From: an uncultured Lachnospiraceae bacterium | GTDB taxonomy: Bacteria > Bacillota > Clostridia > Lachnospirales > Lachnospiraceae | Assembly (NCBI GenBank): GCA_947164605.1 | Contig: CAMUXE010000004.1 | Location: 62,001 to 126,000 of the forward strand | DNA: 64,000 bases | Direction: 5' to 3' | Shown here: positions 1 to 7,991 of the stretch, piece after piece | Numbering within the stretch: position 1 is the stretch's first letter | Layout: every line of letters begins with the position of its first letter | Notes under the pieces: generated by a model | Seen by the model: only the letters and a program-made list of their open reading frames with translations | Told to the model about the DNA's origin: nothing | Databases searched by the model: none | Position numbers and translations under genes: made by a program

Positions 1-545
1 AGAAAATGGCTGATACCAAGACTCCACAAGGGATTCTTGCCCTTGTTAAAAAACCTCAAGCTAAACTTTATGATTTATTTAATAATGATAAGCCATTAGT
101 TATTATTTTGGAAAATTTACAAGATCCTGGTAATCTTGGAACTATCATCAGAATGAGCGAAGCGGCCGGTGTGTCTATGATTGTGATGAGTCACGACTGT
201 GTTGACGCATTTTCCCCAAAAGTAGTAAGAGCTACAATGGGTTCACTTTTTAGACTTCCTCTGTTCTTTACAGATAATCTTTTGGCAACAATGGATGAGC
301 TCCAAAATAAAGGTCTTAAGATTTATGCAGCCCACTTAAAAGGCTTAAGTGATTACTCTGAATGCGACTATAGAGAGCCTAGCGCTTTTGTTATTGGCAA
401 TGAGGGAAATGGAATTACTGAACAAACCGCTGCTAAATGTGACAAATTGATTAAGATTCCAATGGCTGGAAAAGTTGAGAGCTTAAATGCAGCAATCGCT
501 TGTACTGTCTTGGCTTACGAGGCTTTTAGACAGAGGAAATCCTAG
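1..545 (+). CDS. TrmH/SpoU-family RNA ribose methyltransferase (5' end outside window)
   Basis: The reading frame is open from the first base, so the gene starts upstream; the ATG at 6 is internal. The visible part is the C-terminal SpoU (SPOUT) domain, which transfers methyl from S-adenosylmethionine to a 2'-hydroxyl of tRNA or rRNA. All three family motifs are present: motif 1 ENLQDPGNLGTIIRMSEAAG, motif 2 FVIGNEGNGI and motif 3 IPMAGKVESLNAA, which together form the knotted SAM site. The missing N-terminus would normally carry a small substrate-binding domain that decides the RNA target, so the substrate (RlmB-like or TrmH-like) cannot be named. The stop is TAG at 543-545. The next gene has its own promoter. 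Confidence 0.9.
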   Translation, partial: KMADTKTPQGILALVKKPQAKLYDLFNNDKPLVIILENLQDPGNLGTIIRMSEAAGVSMIVMSHDCVDAFSPKVVRATMGSLFRLPLFFTDNLLATMDELQNKGLKIYAAHLKGLSDYSECDYREPSAFVIGNEGNGITEQTAAKCDKLIKIPMAGKVESLNAAIACTVLAYEAFRQRKS

Positions 546-551
546 CTCGAT

Positions 552-581
552 TTGACAAATCATAGTTAACCTTGCTATAAT
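552..581 (+). promoter_or_regulatory. Sigma-A-type promoter of the cell-wall hydrolase gene
   Basis: TTGACA at 552-557 and TATAAT at 576-581 are separated by 18 bases. Both boxes match the consensus. Transcription would start near 588, right at the base of the hairpin at 589-644. Confidence 0.75.
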
Positions 582-588
582 CATTTTG

Positions 589-644
589 TAACAAATATGT
601 AACAATTAATCGGGAGCAAGAATCCTGAGCTTACATGTTTGTTA
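589..644 (+). promoter_or_regulatory. Structured 5' leader: long hairpin at the predicted transcript start
   Basis: TAACAAATATGTAA (589-602) pairs with TTACATGTTTGTTA (631-644) over 14 base pairs, with one G-U pair. Inside the loop, CGGGA (611-615) can pair with TCCTG (623-627). No run of T follows, so it is not an intrinsic terminator. Its position at the expected +1 suggests an RNA stability or regulatory element. I cannot match it to a riboswitch class I know. A DNA-level operator is an alternative, because TGTAACAA also occurs as an 11-bp-spaced direct repeat (587-594, 598-605). Confidence 0.5.
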
Positions 645-679
645 TAAAAGGCATTACCAGTGCCGGAAAGGGATTTACT

Positions 680-1903
680 ATGAAACTTATCAGTAGGAAA
701 GCCATGGCTTGCTACTTGAGTGCAATCACAGCAACAAGTTTATCTTGTGCGGTTGTTCTTGGAGCATATGGAAATGGCGCTACTACCGGAGAGCAACAAG
801 TAACATTAAAAGCAAGTGCAGAATTTAGTACTCTTGCCTTAAAGCAGAAATCCTTACAGGGAGATGTGAAGGCTTTGGAGTCTGAATATGTACAAGAAGA
901 ACAAGAAGAGTTTGACATCTATCATAATATTGCAATCTCAATTGCAGATCCTTATGTTGAAATGTTTAGCTCTAGTGCAGCAACAGTAAGATGCGGAAGA
1001 CTTTATGATAACTCAGTTGTCTACGTAATTGAAGTCGGCAAGGCGATGAGCAAGGTTACATCGGGAGATGTGACAGGTTATGTCCTTAACAGCAACTTAT
1101 GTTTCGATGATGAGGCTAAAGACCTTAACAGTGATACTGATCTCGCAGCAGTTATAACAAGTGCTACAGCAAGTATCTATGGTTCGTCCAATGAGCTTAA
1201 GGTAATAAAGGAAGCTAGTAATGGAGAAGAGTTCAATCCTATTGGACGTACTGAAGATTACATAATTGTCGATGTTGATGGAACTAAGGGCTATATCAAG
1301 AACAGTGATGTGAGCATCAACTTTGGTCTTGATTATGCAATAACAGAGGCTGAGGTAAGAGAGATTGAGGCTAGAGAAGCTGAGGAAGCAGCTAGGATAG
1401 CCGAAGAAGAGAGATTAAGACAAGAAGAGGAAGAGAGAGCTAGACAGGAAGAGGAAGCTAGACAGGCTAAAATCGCTGCAGCCTTCAACAATGTTGGAGT
1501 GAGCTATAACAGTGGAATGTCTGTTAGTTCTGACGAAGCTTGGTTACTCGCTTGTGTAATCGACTGGGAAGCTTCTGGTGAGCCTTACGAAGGTAAGCTT
1601 GCAGTAGCTAATGTTATTCTTAACAGAGTGAGAAGTCCAAGATTTGGAAATACAATCGCAAGTGTTGTATATGCTAAATCACAGTTCTCAGGAGTTTCGG
1701 ATGGCAATGGAGGTCCTAGTTCAAGATTTGAATCTCGAATCGCAAATGGCCCATGGTCAAGTGACAGTTTAAGAGCCGCTTCTGAGGCCTTATCAGGAGT
1801 AAACAATATCGGATCTTACACTTCATTCAGGGCAACAAGTATTGCTAATTTAGCTTCATACAGCAGCTATACAATCATTGGGAATCATTGCTTTTTTGCC
1901 TAA
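680..1903 (+). CDS. Secreted SleB-like cell-wall hydrolase with SH3-type and coiled-coil regions
   Basis: The protein has 407 residues from ATG 680, chosen because AAAGGGA lies 6 bases upstream; the in-frame ATG at 635 lacks a well-placed ribosome site and sits in the leader hairpin. Residues 1-28 form a signal peptide (MKLISRKAM, then a hydrophobic core). Residues of about 90-220 look like two bacterial SH3-type modules. Residues of about 225-275 are a Glu/Arg/Ala-rich charged helix, a likely coiled-coil stalk. Residues 285-407 match the Hydrolase_2/SleB family of spore-cortex and cell-wall hydrolases: DWEASGEPYEGK with the candidate catalytic Glu, then ANVILNRV. SleB-type enzymes act on peptidoglycan outside the membrane. 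Domain limits are read by eye. It is transcribed alone, between a promoter at 552 and a terminator at 1937. Confidence 0.85.
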   Translation: MKLISRKAMACYLSAITATSLSCAVVLGAYGNGATTGEQQVTLKASAEFSTLALKQKSLQGDVKALESEYVQEEQEEFDIYHNIAISIADPYVEMFSSSAATVRCGRLYDNSVVYVIEVGKAMSKVTSGDVTGYVLNSNLCFDDEAKDLNSDTDLAAVITSATASIYGSSNELKVIKEASNGEEFNPIGRTEDYIIVDVDGTKGYIKNSDVSINFGLDYAITEAEVREIEAREAEEAARIAEEERLRQEEEERARQEEEARQAKIAAAFNNVGVSYNSGMSVSSDEAWLLACVIDWEASGEPYEGKLAVANVILNRVRSPRFGNTIASVVYAKSQFSGVSDGNGGPSSRFESRIANGPWSSDSLRAASEALSGVNNIGSYTSFRATSIANLASYSSYTIIGNHCFFA

Positions 1904-1936
1904 TTGATTAATAGCTAATATATATAAGGTTTATGA

Positions 1937-1966
1937 GACTGCAGGAAAAATCCTGCAGTCTTTTAT
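1937..1966 (+). terminator. Intrinsic terminator after the cell-wall hydrolase gene
   Basis: A perfect 10-bp stem, GACTGCAGGA / TCCTGCAGTC, with an AAAA loop is followed by TTTTATATTT. Confidence 0.85.
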
Positions 1967-1976
1967 ATTTCTTTTA

Positions 1977-1998
1977 AGAAGATTATGCATAATCTTCT
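1977..1998. promoter_or_regulatory. Perfect 22-bp palindrome, candidate operator upstream of argF
   Basis: The 22 bases read the same on both strands, centred on ATTATGCATAAT. The site lies directly upstream of the -35-like TTGACT (2002) of argF. Arginine repressor (ArgR/AhrC) boxes are AT-rich palindromes of similar size, so an ARG-box role is a reasonable inference, but the sequence is not a clear consensus match. Confidence 0.45.
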
Positions 1999-2001
1999 AT
2001 A

Positions 2002-2031
2002 TTGACTTGCTAAGCTGTGTTATAATATTAC
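2002..2031 (+). promoter_or_regulatory. Probable argF promoter region
   Basis: TTGACT at 2002-2007 is followed by TATAAT at 2021 (spacing 13, too short) and TATTAC at 2026 (spacing 18, weaker box). The exact -10 is unresolved, but the region between the upstream terminator and argF is the only place for a promoter. Confidence 0.45.
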
Positions 2032-2064
2032 TTGGTTTAAATTTTTTAATTGTAGGAGTTTGAT

Positions 2065-3063
2065 ATGAATTTAAAAGACAGAGATTTTTTAACTTTAAAA
2101 GACTATACAGCAGATGAAATTATGTATCTTATAGATTTGGCTGCTAAGCTTAAAGATATGAAGAAGAAGGGCATTGTAGATCAGCCATTACTCGGAAAGA
2201 ATGTTGCCTTAATCTTTGAAAAGACCAGCACAAGAACTAGATGTTCTTTCGAGATTGCAGCTCACGACCTTGGTATGGGAACTACATATCTTGACCCTAA
2301 GGGATCACAGATTGGCAAGAAGGAGAGCATAGCTGACACAGCTAGAGTTCTTGGCAGCATGTTTGACGGCATTGAGTATCGCGGCTTTGGACAGGAAATT
2401 GTAAATGATCTTGCCAAGTACTCTAAGGTTCCAGTTTGGAATGGCTTAACTAATGAATATCATCCTACTCAGATGTTGGCTGATATGCTCACAGTACGTG
2501 AGAAACTCGGAAGACTCAAGGGTGTAAAGTTTGTATATATGGGTGATGCCAGATATAATATGGGCAACTCACTTATGATAGTTTGTGCTAAGCTTGGACT
2601 TCACTATACAGCATGTACTTCTAAAAAGTATTTTCCTAATGCAGAGCTTGTTGCTCAGTGTGAGGAATGGGCTCGTCAGAGTGGTGGTTCAGTTACTCTC
2701 TGCGAAGATGCAATGGAGGCAACTAAGGATGCCGATGTTCTCTACACAGATGTTTGGGTATCTATGGGTGAGCCTGATGAGGTATGGGAGGAGAGAATTA
2801 ATGATCTCACACCATATCAGGTCAATATGAAGGTCCTCAAGAATGCATCTGACAATGTAATCTTTATGCACTGCCTGCCAGCTTTCCATGACTTAAAGAC
2901 AAGTACTGGAAAACTCATACATGACAAGTTTGGTCTAGATGAGATGGAAGTTACCGATGAGGTCTTTGAGTCAGAGCATTCTGTTGTCTTTGATGAGGCA
3001 GAGAACCGCATGCACACAATTAAGGCAGTTATGGCTGCAACACTCGGTGCTTACCAGGATTAA
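2065..3063 (+). CDS. argF: Ornithine carbamoyltransferase
   Basis: The enzyme makes citrulline from ornithine and carbamoyl phosphate in arginine synthesis, or the reverse in the arginine deiminase pathway. The 332-residue length is normal. The carbamoyl-phosphate signature FEKTSTRTR is near residue 52, [11 protein letters not shown] forms the second part of that site, and [10 protein letters not shown] carries the conserved HCLP motif of the ornithine site. ATG 2065 is preceded by TAGGAG at good spacing. No arginine deiminase or carbamate kinase gene is adjacent, so an anabolic role (argF rather than arcB) is favoured but not proven; a palindrome upstream could be an arginine-responsive operator. 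It may be co-transcribed with the next genes, 15 bases downstream. Confidence 0.93.
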   Translation: MNLKDRDFLTLKDYTADEIMYLIDLAAKLKDMKKKGIVDQPLLGKNVALIFEKTSTRTRCSFEIAAHDLGMGTTYLDPKGSQIGKKESIADTARVLGSMFDGIEYRGFGQEIVNDLAKYSKVPVWNGLTNEYHPTQMLADMLTVREKLGRLKGVKFVYMGDARYNMGNSLMIVCAKLGLHYTACTSKKYFPNAELVAQCEEWARQSGGSVTLCEDAMEATKDADVLYTDVWVSMGEPDEVWEERINDLTPYQVNMKVLKNASDNVIFMHCLPAFHDLKTSTGKLIHDKFGLDEMEVTDEVFESEHSVVFDEAENRMHTIKAVMAATLGAYQD

Positions 3064-3078
3064 TCAGAGGTTTCTCAT

Positions 3079-3363
3079 ATGATGTATTCAAGTAGTGGCG
3101 CATATAGAAAAACTAAGATATTTATCGATTATGCAACTATTGTTTTGGCCTTTCTTATACTCATAGCCTTTTTGCTGCTTATGTTTTTTAGAAATGAAGC
3201 GAGTTTCCTTTTTGTACTTGTTTTATTTTTAGGCTTCCTTGTCAATGGACTGCAAGCCATAAAACATTTTATAAATCATGAGCTAAAGACGGCGATTACA
3301 TCGGGAGCATTTGCCCTTATTTTAGTTATATTTGCTATTATGTGTTTTATAGTGGAATTTTAA
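3079..3363 (+). CDS. Small membrane protein of unknown function
   Basis: A 94-residue protein with about three predicted membrane helices: residues of about 15-40, 43-62 and 75-93. There is a short basic N-terminus (YRKTK) before the first helix. It starts 15 bases after argF and ends one base before birA, so it is probably in the same operon. I recognise no family. ATG 3082 is an equally possible start because the gene begins with two Met codons. Confidence 0.7.
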   Translation: MMYSSSGAYRKTKIFIDYATIVLAFLILIAFLLLMFFRNEASFLFVLVLFLGFLVNGLQAIKHFINHELKTAITSGAFALILVIFAIMCFIVEF

Positions 3364-3364
3364 G

Positions 3365-4360
3365 ATGACTAAGACAGATATTTTAAAGATGCTTAATGAC
3401 GCAGATACTTATGTGTCCGGGCAGGATATATGTGATAAATTAGAGCTCTCTAGAACTGCGGTTTGGAAAGCTATAAAGCAACTCAAGGAAGAAGGATATG
3501 AGATAGATGCAATTAAAAATAAAGGCTATCTTATCAAGTCTGTCCCAGACAGAATCACAGACCTTGAGATAAAAAGCCTTCTTGCTGATGGCGATATTGT
3601 TGAAGATATAATCTATTTTGAGGAGACTGATTCTAGCAACAATCAGGCAAAAATTATGGCTGAGCATGGCCGCAAGATGCCCTTCCTTGTTATAGCTGAG
3701 GAACAGACTGCAGGCAAGGGAAGAAGAGGCAGAAAGTGGATTTCTCCAAAGAAGTCAGGTATATACATGACCTTGGCTATAAAGCCTGATATTCCACCTC
3801 AGAAGGCCAGCATGCTTACAATTGTCGCTGCTATGGCTGTGGCAAATGGTCTTAAAAAGGCCTGCTTTGATGGCCATGAGGGAATATGCCAGATAAAGTG
3901 GCCAAATGACATTGTGATCAATAAGAAGAAGGCTGTAGGCATACTTACCGAGATGAGTGCTGAGCCTGATATGGTCAATTATGTTGTCGTTGGAATCGGT
4001 ATCAATGTCAACAACAATGACTTTGATGAATCAATCAGAGAGATGGCAACTTCAATAAGTCTTGAAAGTAAGGCTCAAGTCTCAAGAAGGGATATAATAG
4101 CAGGCTTTATTCATGAATTTAGCAGGCTCTACAAAACATTTGAAGAGTCTTCTGATCTCAGCGGCCTGATGGATGAATACAATAAATGTCTAGTCAATAT
4201 TAATAATAGAGTCAAGATCCTTGGAGACGCCTCCCAATATGAGGCTCAGGCTTTGGGAATTGACAAGTATGGCAGACTTTTAGTAAAGAAAGATGATGGG
4301 GAGGTCACCGCTGTTTTATCCGGTGAGGTCTCCGTGAGAGGATTATATGGTTATGCATAA
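3365..4360 (+). CDS. birA: Bifunctional biotin ligase / biotin operon repressor BirA
   Basis: The protein attaches biotin to biotin carboxyl carrier proteins and, in the bifunctional form, represses biotin genes. Residues 1-60 are a winged helix-turn-helix (QDICDKLELSRTAVWKAIKQ), so this is the repressor-type enzyme. The catalytic domain carries GKGRRGRKWISP (biotinyl-adenylate loop), KWPNDI and VVGIGINVN. The C-terminal SH3-like domain ends with VTAVLSGEVSVRG. The 331-residue length is typical. It overlaps the following gene by 14 bases, which suggests translational coupling. The biotin operon itself is not in the window. Confidence 0.93.
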   Translation: MTKTDILKMLNDADTYVSGQDICDKLELSRTAVWKAIKQLKEEGYEIDAIKNKGYLIKSVPDRITDLEIKSLLADGDIVEDIIYFEETDSSNNQAKIMAEHGRKMPFLVIAEEQTAGKGRRGRKWISPKKSGIYMTLAIKPDIPPQKASMLTIVAAMAVANGLKKACFDGHEGICQIKWPNDIVINKKKAVGILTEMSAEPDMVNYVVVGIGINVNNNDFDESIREMATSISLESKAQVSRRDIIAGFIHEFSRLYKTFEESSDLSGLMDEYNKCLVNINNRVKILGDASQYEAQALGIDKYGRLLVKKDDGEVTAVLSGEVSVRGLYGYA

Positions 4361-4688
4361 GGATGAGAATACAGTACTGTGCGTTTCTAATTCGTACGAA
4401 AAGAAGTTCTTTATGAACCCTGAATTTAACGCTCTTCCTGATACAGTAAAGGATGAGTTAAAGATTATGTGTGTTATCTTCACTGAGGAAGTTGGAGGTA
4501 TGCTCACACTTGAATTTGACGAAGATGGCAATCTTCTTTTCAAGAGCGAAGCTGATGAAAATGACCTTCTCTATGATGACATTGCATGTGGCATGTTTGT
4601 AAAGAAGATGCAGAATGAGAAAGTAGACTTGCTTGAGTCACTTGAGCTTTTCTATAAGGTTTTCTTTTTACACCAAGATATAGGTTGA
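4347..4688 (+). CDS. DUF6145-like conserved protein
   Basis: A 113-residue acidic soluble protein with no signal or membrane segment. Stretches such as SYEKKFFMNPEF, LKIMCVIFTEEVGG and LTLEFDEDGNL resemble, from memory, a small Lachnospiraceae family labelled DUF6145; the match was not computed. It overlaps the end of birA and lies 18 bases upstream of dusB. AGAGGA at 4337 could serve either ATG 4347 or ATG 4353. Function is unknown. Confidence 0.7.
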   Translation: MVMHKDENTVLCVSNSYEKKFFMNPEFNALPDTVKDELKIMCVIFTEEVGGMLTLEFDEDGNLLFKSEADENDLLYDDIACGMFVKKMQNEKVDLLESLELFYKVFFLHQDIG

Positions 4689-4706
4689 ATGGATTAAATA
4701 GCTTTT

Positions 4707-5654
4707 ATGAAAATAGGTAATTTAGAGATTTCAAACAAGGCAGTGCTGGCGCCCATGGCTGGTGTAACAGACCTGCCTTTTCGTATGCTTTGCAGAGAGC
4801 AGGGAAGTGGACTATCATATACAGAGATGGTGAGTGCAAAGGCCATACTTTACAATAACAAAAATACAGATCTTTTGCTTGAGTCATGCCAGGCTGACAG
4901 ACCTCTAGCTATACAGATGTTTGGCTCAGATCCTGAGATTATGGCTGAGATTGCCAAAAGACTTGAGATGCTTGAATGTGACATAATAGATATCAATATG
5001 GGATGTCCAGTTCCAAAGATTGTCAACAATGGAGAAGGCTCAGCCCTTATGAGGGAACCTTTGCTTGTTGGAAGGATTGTGGAGACCGTGTCAAATGCTA
5101 TTGAAAAGCCTCTAACTGTCAAGATAAGAGCTGGCTTTAATGACCAATCAAAGAATGCGGCTGAAATAGCCCATATTATTGAAGAATCGGGTGGTGCTGC
5201 AGTTGCTGTTCATGGCAGAACCAGAGAAGAATACTATACTGGTCACGCTGATTGGTCAATAATAAAAGAAGTTAAGGACAGGGTCAAGATTCCAGTTATA
5301 GGCAATGGCGATGTTGTAGACTACGAGTCAGCTAAAAGACTTATGGATGAGACTGGCTGTGATGCTGTAATGGTCGGAAGAGCCTGCAGGGGTAACCCAT
5401 GGATTTTTAAGGAGATTAGTGAGGGTAAGCCTTACAAACCAAGCAGCGAGGAGATTGCGCAGACAGTGCTTAGACATGCCAGAATGCTTATAGAGCAAAA
5501 GGGTGAATACATTGGCGTCCGTGAGATGAGAAAACATTTCGCTTGGTACACAACAGGCATGAAGCATGCCTCAGATTTAAGAAATTTGGTGAATAAGGTT
5601 GAGAGATACGAAGACTTTGAAAAACTCTGTGAGAGACTCACAGAAAAGAAATAA
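4707..5654 (+). CDS. dusB: tRNA-dihydrouridine synthase (DusB type)
   Basis: This flavoenzyme reduces uridine to dihydrouridine in the D-loop of tRNA. The 315-residue TIM-barrel protein shows LAPMAGVTDLPFR (FMN site), DINMGCPVPKI with the catalytic Cys, VHGRTREEYYTGHADW, VIGNGDV and MVGRACRGNPWIF (phosphate-binding end), then the C-terminal helical domain. The ribosome site is weak, which fits coupling to the upstream genes. Its 3' end is open in the frame of the following radical SAM gene. Confidence 0.93.
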   Translation: MKIGNLEISNKAVLAPMAGVTDLPFRMLCREQGSGLSYTEMVSAKAILYNNKNTDLLLESCQADRPLAIQMFGSDPEIMAEIAKRLEMLECDIIDINMGCPVPKIVNNGEGSALMREPLLVGRIVETVSNAIEKPLTVKIRAGFNDQSKNAAEIAHIIEESGGAAVAVHGRTREEYYTGHADWSIIKEVKDRVKIPVIGNGDVVDYESAKRLMDETGCDAVMVGRACRGNPWIFKEISEGKPYKPSSEEIAQTVLRHARMLIEQKGEYIGVREMRKHFAWYTTGMKHASDLRNLVNKVERYEDFEKLCERLTEKK

Positions 5655-7821
5655 GGGCTATACAGACAATAAAGACAATAAGGCTTTTAAGGACAATAAA
5701 AATAATAAGGGCTTTAAAGACGCTAAAGACAATAAGGTTTTTAAGGACAATAAGGGCTTTAAGGACAATAAGGATAAGGGGAATCTGTCAAAGAGAGGCA
5801 AGCTTGTCGATGAGGTGGATTTTAAAGTCAGCGACAATTTAAAGGAAGATTGCAGCGGATTTCTGCCTGTTACTAAAAAACAGATGCTTGACAGGGGATG
5901 GAGACAGTGTGATTTTGTCTATGTATGTGGTGATGCATATGTAGACCACCCTAGCTTTGGAATGTCAATAATCAGCCGTGTGCTTGAGTCTTTCGGCTAT
6001 AAGGTGGGCATTATAAGCCAGCCTGATTACAGGGATGAAAATGCCATTGATGTATTTGGAGAGCCTAGATTAGGTTTCCTTGTCTCATCAGGTAATATGG
6101 ATTCCATGGTTAATCACTATACAGTTGCAAAGAAAAGAAGACATATGGACGCCTACAGCCCTGGCGGAAAGATTGGCTATAGACCTGACAATGCAGTTAT
6201 AGTCTATTGTAATTTGATAAGACGAAAATATAAGAAGACTCCTATCATCATAGGAGGTCTTGAGGCGAGTCTCAGAAGACTTGGCTCCTATGATTATATG
6301 TCTGACAAAATTAAGAGATCAATCCTTCTTGATTCTGGAGCTGATATTATATCTTACGGAATGGGCGAGAAGTCTATAGTTGCCATTGCAGATGCGCTAA
6401 ACAGTGGCTTAAAGGTGGGGGATATAACATTTGTAGCTGGGACGGTTTACAAGACAAGAAAAACAGACCTCTTGGATGACGCTATCAAATTGCCAGATTT
6501 TGAGACAATTGCAAGTGATAAGCTTGAATATGCCAAGTCTTTCGGAATCCAGTACAGAAACACAGATCCATTTACAGCTAAAAAGATGTATGAGACATAC
6601 GGTGGAGCTACCTATGTGGTTCAGAATCCTCCGGCAAAGCCTCTCACAACCATGGAGATGGATGATGTCTATGCTCTGCCTTATATGAGGGCATATCATC
6701 CTATGTATAAGCACTATGGTGGGATTCCAGCTATAGATGAGATAAAGTTCTCTCTGACCTCTTGTAGGGGCTGCTACGGCGAATGTAATTTCTGCGCTCT
6801 GACTTTTCATGAAGGCAGGATAGTTCAGGTCAGAAGTCATGAATCTATAATAAAAGAAGCCAAGGATTGTATTAAAGATAAAGATTTTAAGGGCTATATA
6901 CATGATGTCGGAGGACCGACAGCTGAGTTTAGAAAGCCAGCCTGTAAGAAGCAGACCAAATATGGAGCCTGTACTAACAAGAAATGTCTCTATCCTCAAC
7001 CTTGTAAGAATCTAGAAGTAGATCACAGTGATTATCTTAGTCTTTTGAGAAAGTTGAGAAAGCTAGATGGTGTAAAGAAAGTCTTTGTGAGATCAGGTTT
7101 TAGATTTGATTATCTCATGGCTGATAAGGATAAGTCATTCTTAAAAGAACTTTGTAAGTACCATGTTAGTGGCCAGCTCAGAGTTGCGCCGGAACATGTG
7201 TCTGACAATGTCCTCTGTCGCATGGGTAAGCCATCAGTTGGAGTCTACAATTCATTTGTCAAAGAGTTCGAGAAGATTAATAAGAATTTGGGCTTAAAGC
7301 AGTATATAGTCCCATATCTTATGTCATCACATCCGGGCTCTAAAATGAAAGATGCTATAATTATGGCAGAGTATTTAAATACTCTTAATTATATGCCAGA
7401 GCAGGTACAGGACTTTTATCCAACACCGGGAACTGTCTCAACTTGTATGTATTACACAGGCATTGATCCCTTGACTTTGGAAGAGGTCTATGTTGAGAGA
7501 GATCCTCACAAGAAGGCCATGCAGAGAGCCCTAATTCAGTTTAAGAATCCTGAGAATTATGACCTGGTCAAGGAAGCGCTTCTTATGGAGCACAGAGAGG
7601 ATCTTATTGGATTTGGACCTGAGTGCTTGATTCCGCCAAGAAAGATGCAGAAAGCTGCTTATAATGGTAAATCAAAGGGATCTAGAGCAAATTCGGAAGC
7701 TGCTTTAAGATTTGCTAAAGATAATTCTAAATCAGACAAAGATAAGTTTGAGAGAAAGCCTAAGAAGAGGGTAGTAGTAAATAAGAACGCTGTCAGACAT
7801 GGCAAAATCAAGAAAAAATAG
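5599..7821 (+). CDS. YgiQ family radical SAM protein (start uncertain)
   Basis: A large radical SAM enzyme of unknown substrate. The conserved N-terminal block begins FLPVTKKQMLDRGWRQCDF and DAYVDHPSFGMSI. The cluster motif CRGCYGECNFC (CX3CX2C, about 6759-6797) binds the [4Fe-4S] needed to cleave SAM. A Lys-rich tail follows the conserved C-terminal region. No ATG precedes the conserved block: the frame is open back to TTG 5599 inside dusB, and other candidates are TTG 5614, GTG 5626 and GTG 5815. The 5655-5780 segment encodes a repetitive Asn-Lys-Phe-Lys-Asp stretch not known from the family. GTG 5815 would give a normal-length N-terminus, but its ribosome site is poor. Confidence 0.85.
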   Translation: MRDTKTLKNSVRDSQKRNKGYTDNKDNKAFKDNKNNKGFKDAKDNKVFKDNKGFKDNKDKGNLSKRGKLVDEVDFKVSDNLKEDCSGFLPVTKKQMLDRGWRQCDFVYVCGDAYVDHPSFGMSIISRVLESFGYKVGIISQPDYRDENAIDVFGEPRLGFLVSSGNMDSMVNHYTVAKKRRHMDAYSPGGKIGYRPDNAVIVYCNLIRRKYKKTPIIIGGLEASLRRLGSYDYMSDKIKRSILLDSGADIISYGMGEKSIVAIADALNSGLKVGDITFVAGTVYKTRKTDLLDDAIKLPDFETIASDKLEYAKSFGIQYRNTDPFTAKKMYETYGGATYVVQNPPAKPLTTMEMDDVYALPYMRAYHPMYKHYGGIPAIDEIKFSLTSCRGCYGECNFCALTFHEGRIVQVRSHESIIKEAKDCIKDKDFKGYIHDVGGPTAEFRKPACKKQTKYGACTNKKCLYPQPCKNLEVDHSDYLSLLRKLRKLDGVKKVFVRSGFRFDYLMADKDKSFLKELCKYHVSGQLRVAPEHVSDNVLCRMGKPSVGVYNSFVKEFEKINKNLGLKQYIVPYLMSSHPGSKMKDAIIMAEYLNTLNYMPEQVQDFYPTPGTVSTCMYYTGIDPLTLEEVYVERDPHKKAMQRALIQFKNPENYDLVKEALLMEHREDLIGFGPECLIPPRKMQKAAYNGKSKGSRANSEAALRFAKDNSKSDKDKFERKPKKRVVVNKNAVRHGKIKKK
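5677..5775 (+). repeat. Degenerate 18-bp tandem repeat at the start of the YgiQ frame
   Basis: Units of the type AATAAGGCTTTTAAGGAC occur at 5677, 5704, 5731 and 5749, separated by 9-bp half units. They encode NK-x-FKD. The array lies just after the dusB stop and upstream of the first conserved YgiQ residue. Confidence 0.75.
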
Positions 7822-7890
7822 AATTATAAGTATTAAAAACGAATTGCATAATCACCTAAGAGTTTTGTAAAATTGCATGCAATTAAAAAT

Positions 7891-7927
7891 GCCGCTTTCC
7901 TGATAAGAGGAAAGCGGCTATTTTTTG
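7891..7927. terminator. Bidirectional terminator between ygiQ and lysS
   Basis: An 11-bp stem GCCGCTTTCCT / AGGAAAGCGGC with a 6-base loop is followed on the plus strand by TATTTTTTT. On the minus strand it is followed by ATTTTTAATT, so it can serve both converging genes. Confidence 0.85.
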
Positions 7928-7951
7928 TATATTTACCTTGATAAGTCAAGG

Positions 7952-7979
7952 TTTTCAAGACTCGGTCGAGTCTTGAAAA
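7952..7979. repeat. Perfect 13-bp inverted repeat downstream of lysS
   Basis: TTTTCAAGACTCG and CGAGTCTTGAAAA are separated by two bases. It lies just past the lysS stop and before the bidirectional terminator. There is no T tract on either side, so it is more likely an RNA 3' hairpin or accessory terminator element than a terminator by itself. Confidence 0.6.
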
Positions 7980-7991
7980 AATATAGACAAA

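Noticed and set aside
589-680. c-di-AMP riboswitch upstream of the cell-wall hydrolase
   Set aside because: Too short and lacking the conserved core segments I know for that class; kept only as an unassigned structured leader.
635-680. ATG 635 as start of the cell-wall hydrolase
   Set aside because: No ribosome site at good spacing, lies in the hairpin arm, and would place a polar segment before the signal peptide.
6409-6999. A 196-codon open frame on the minus strand inside ygiQ
   Set aside because: It lies opposite the conserved radical SAM core, has no ribosome site, and matches no family; it is a shadow of the real gene.
7952-7979. Intrinsic terminator
   Set aside because: Stem is perfect but neither strand has a T tract after it; the hairpin at 7891 is the better terminator.
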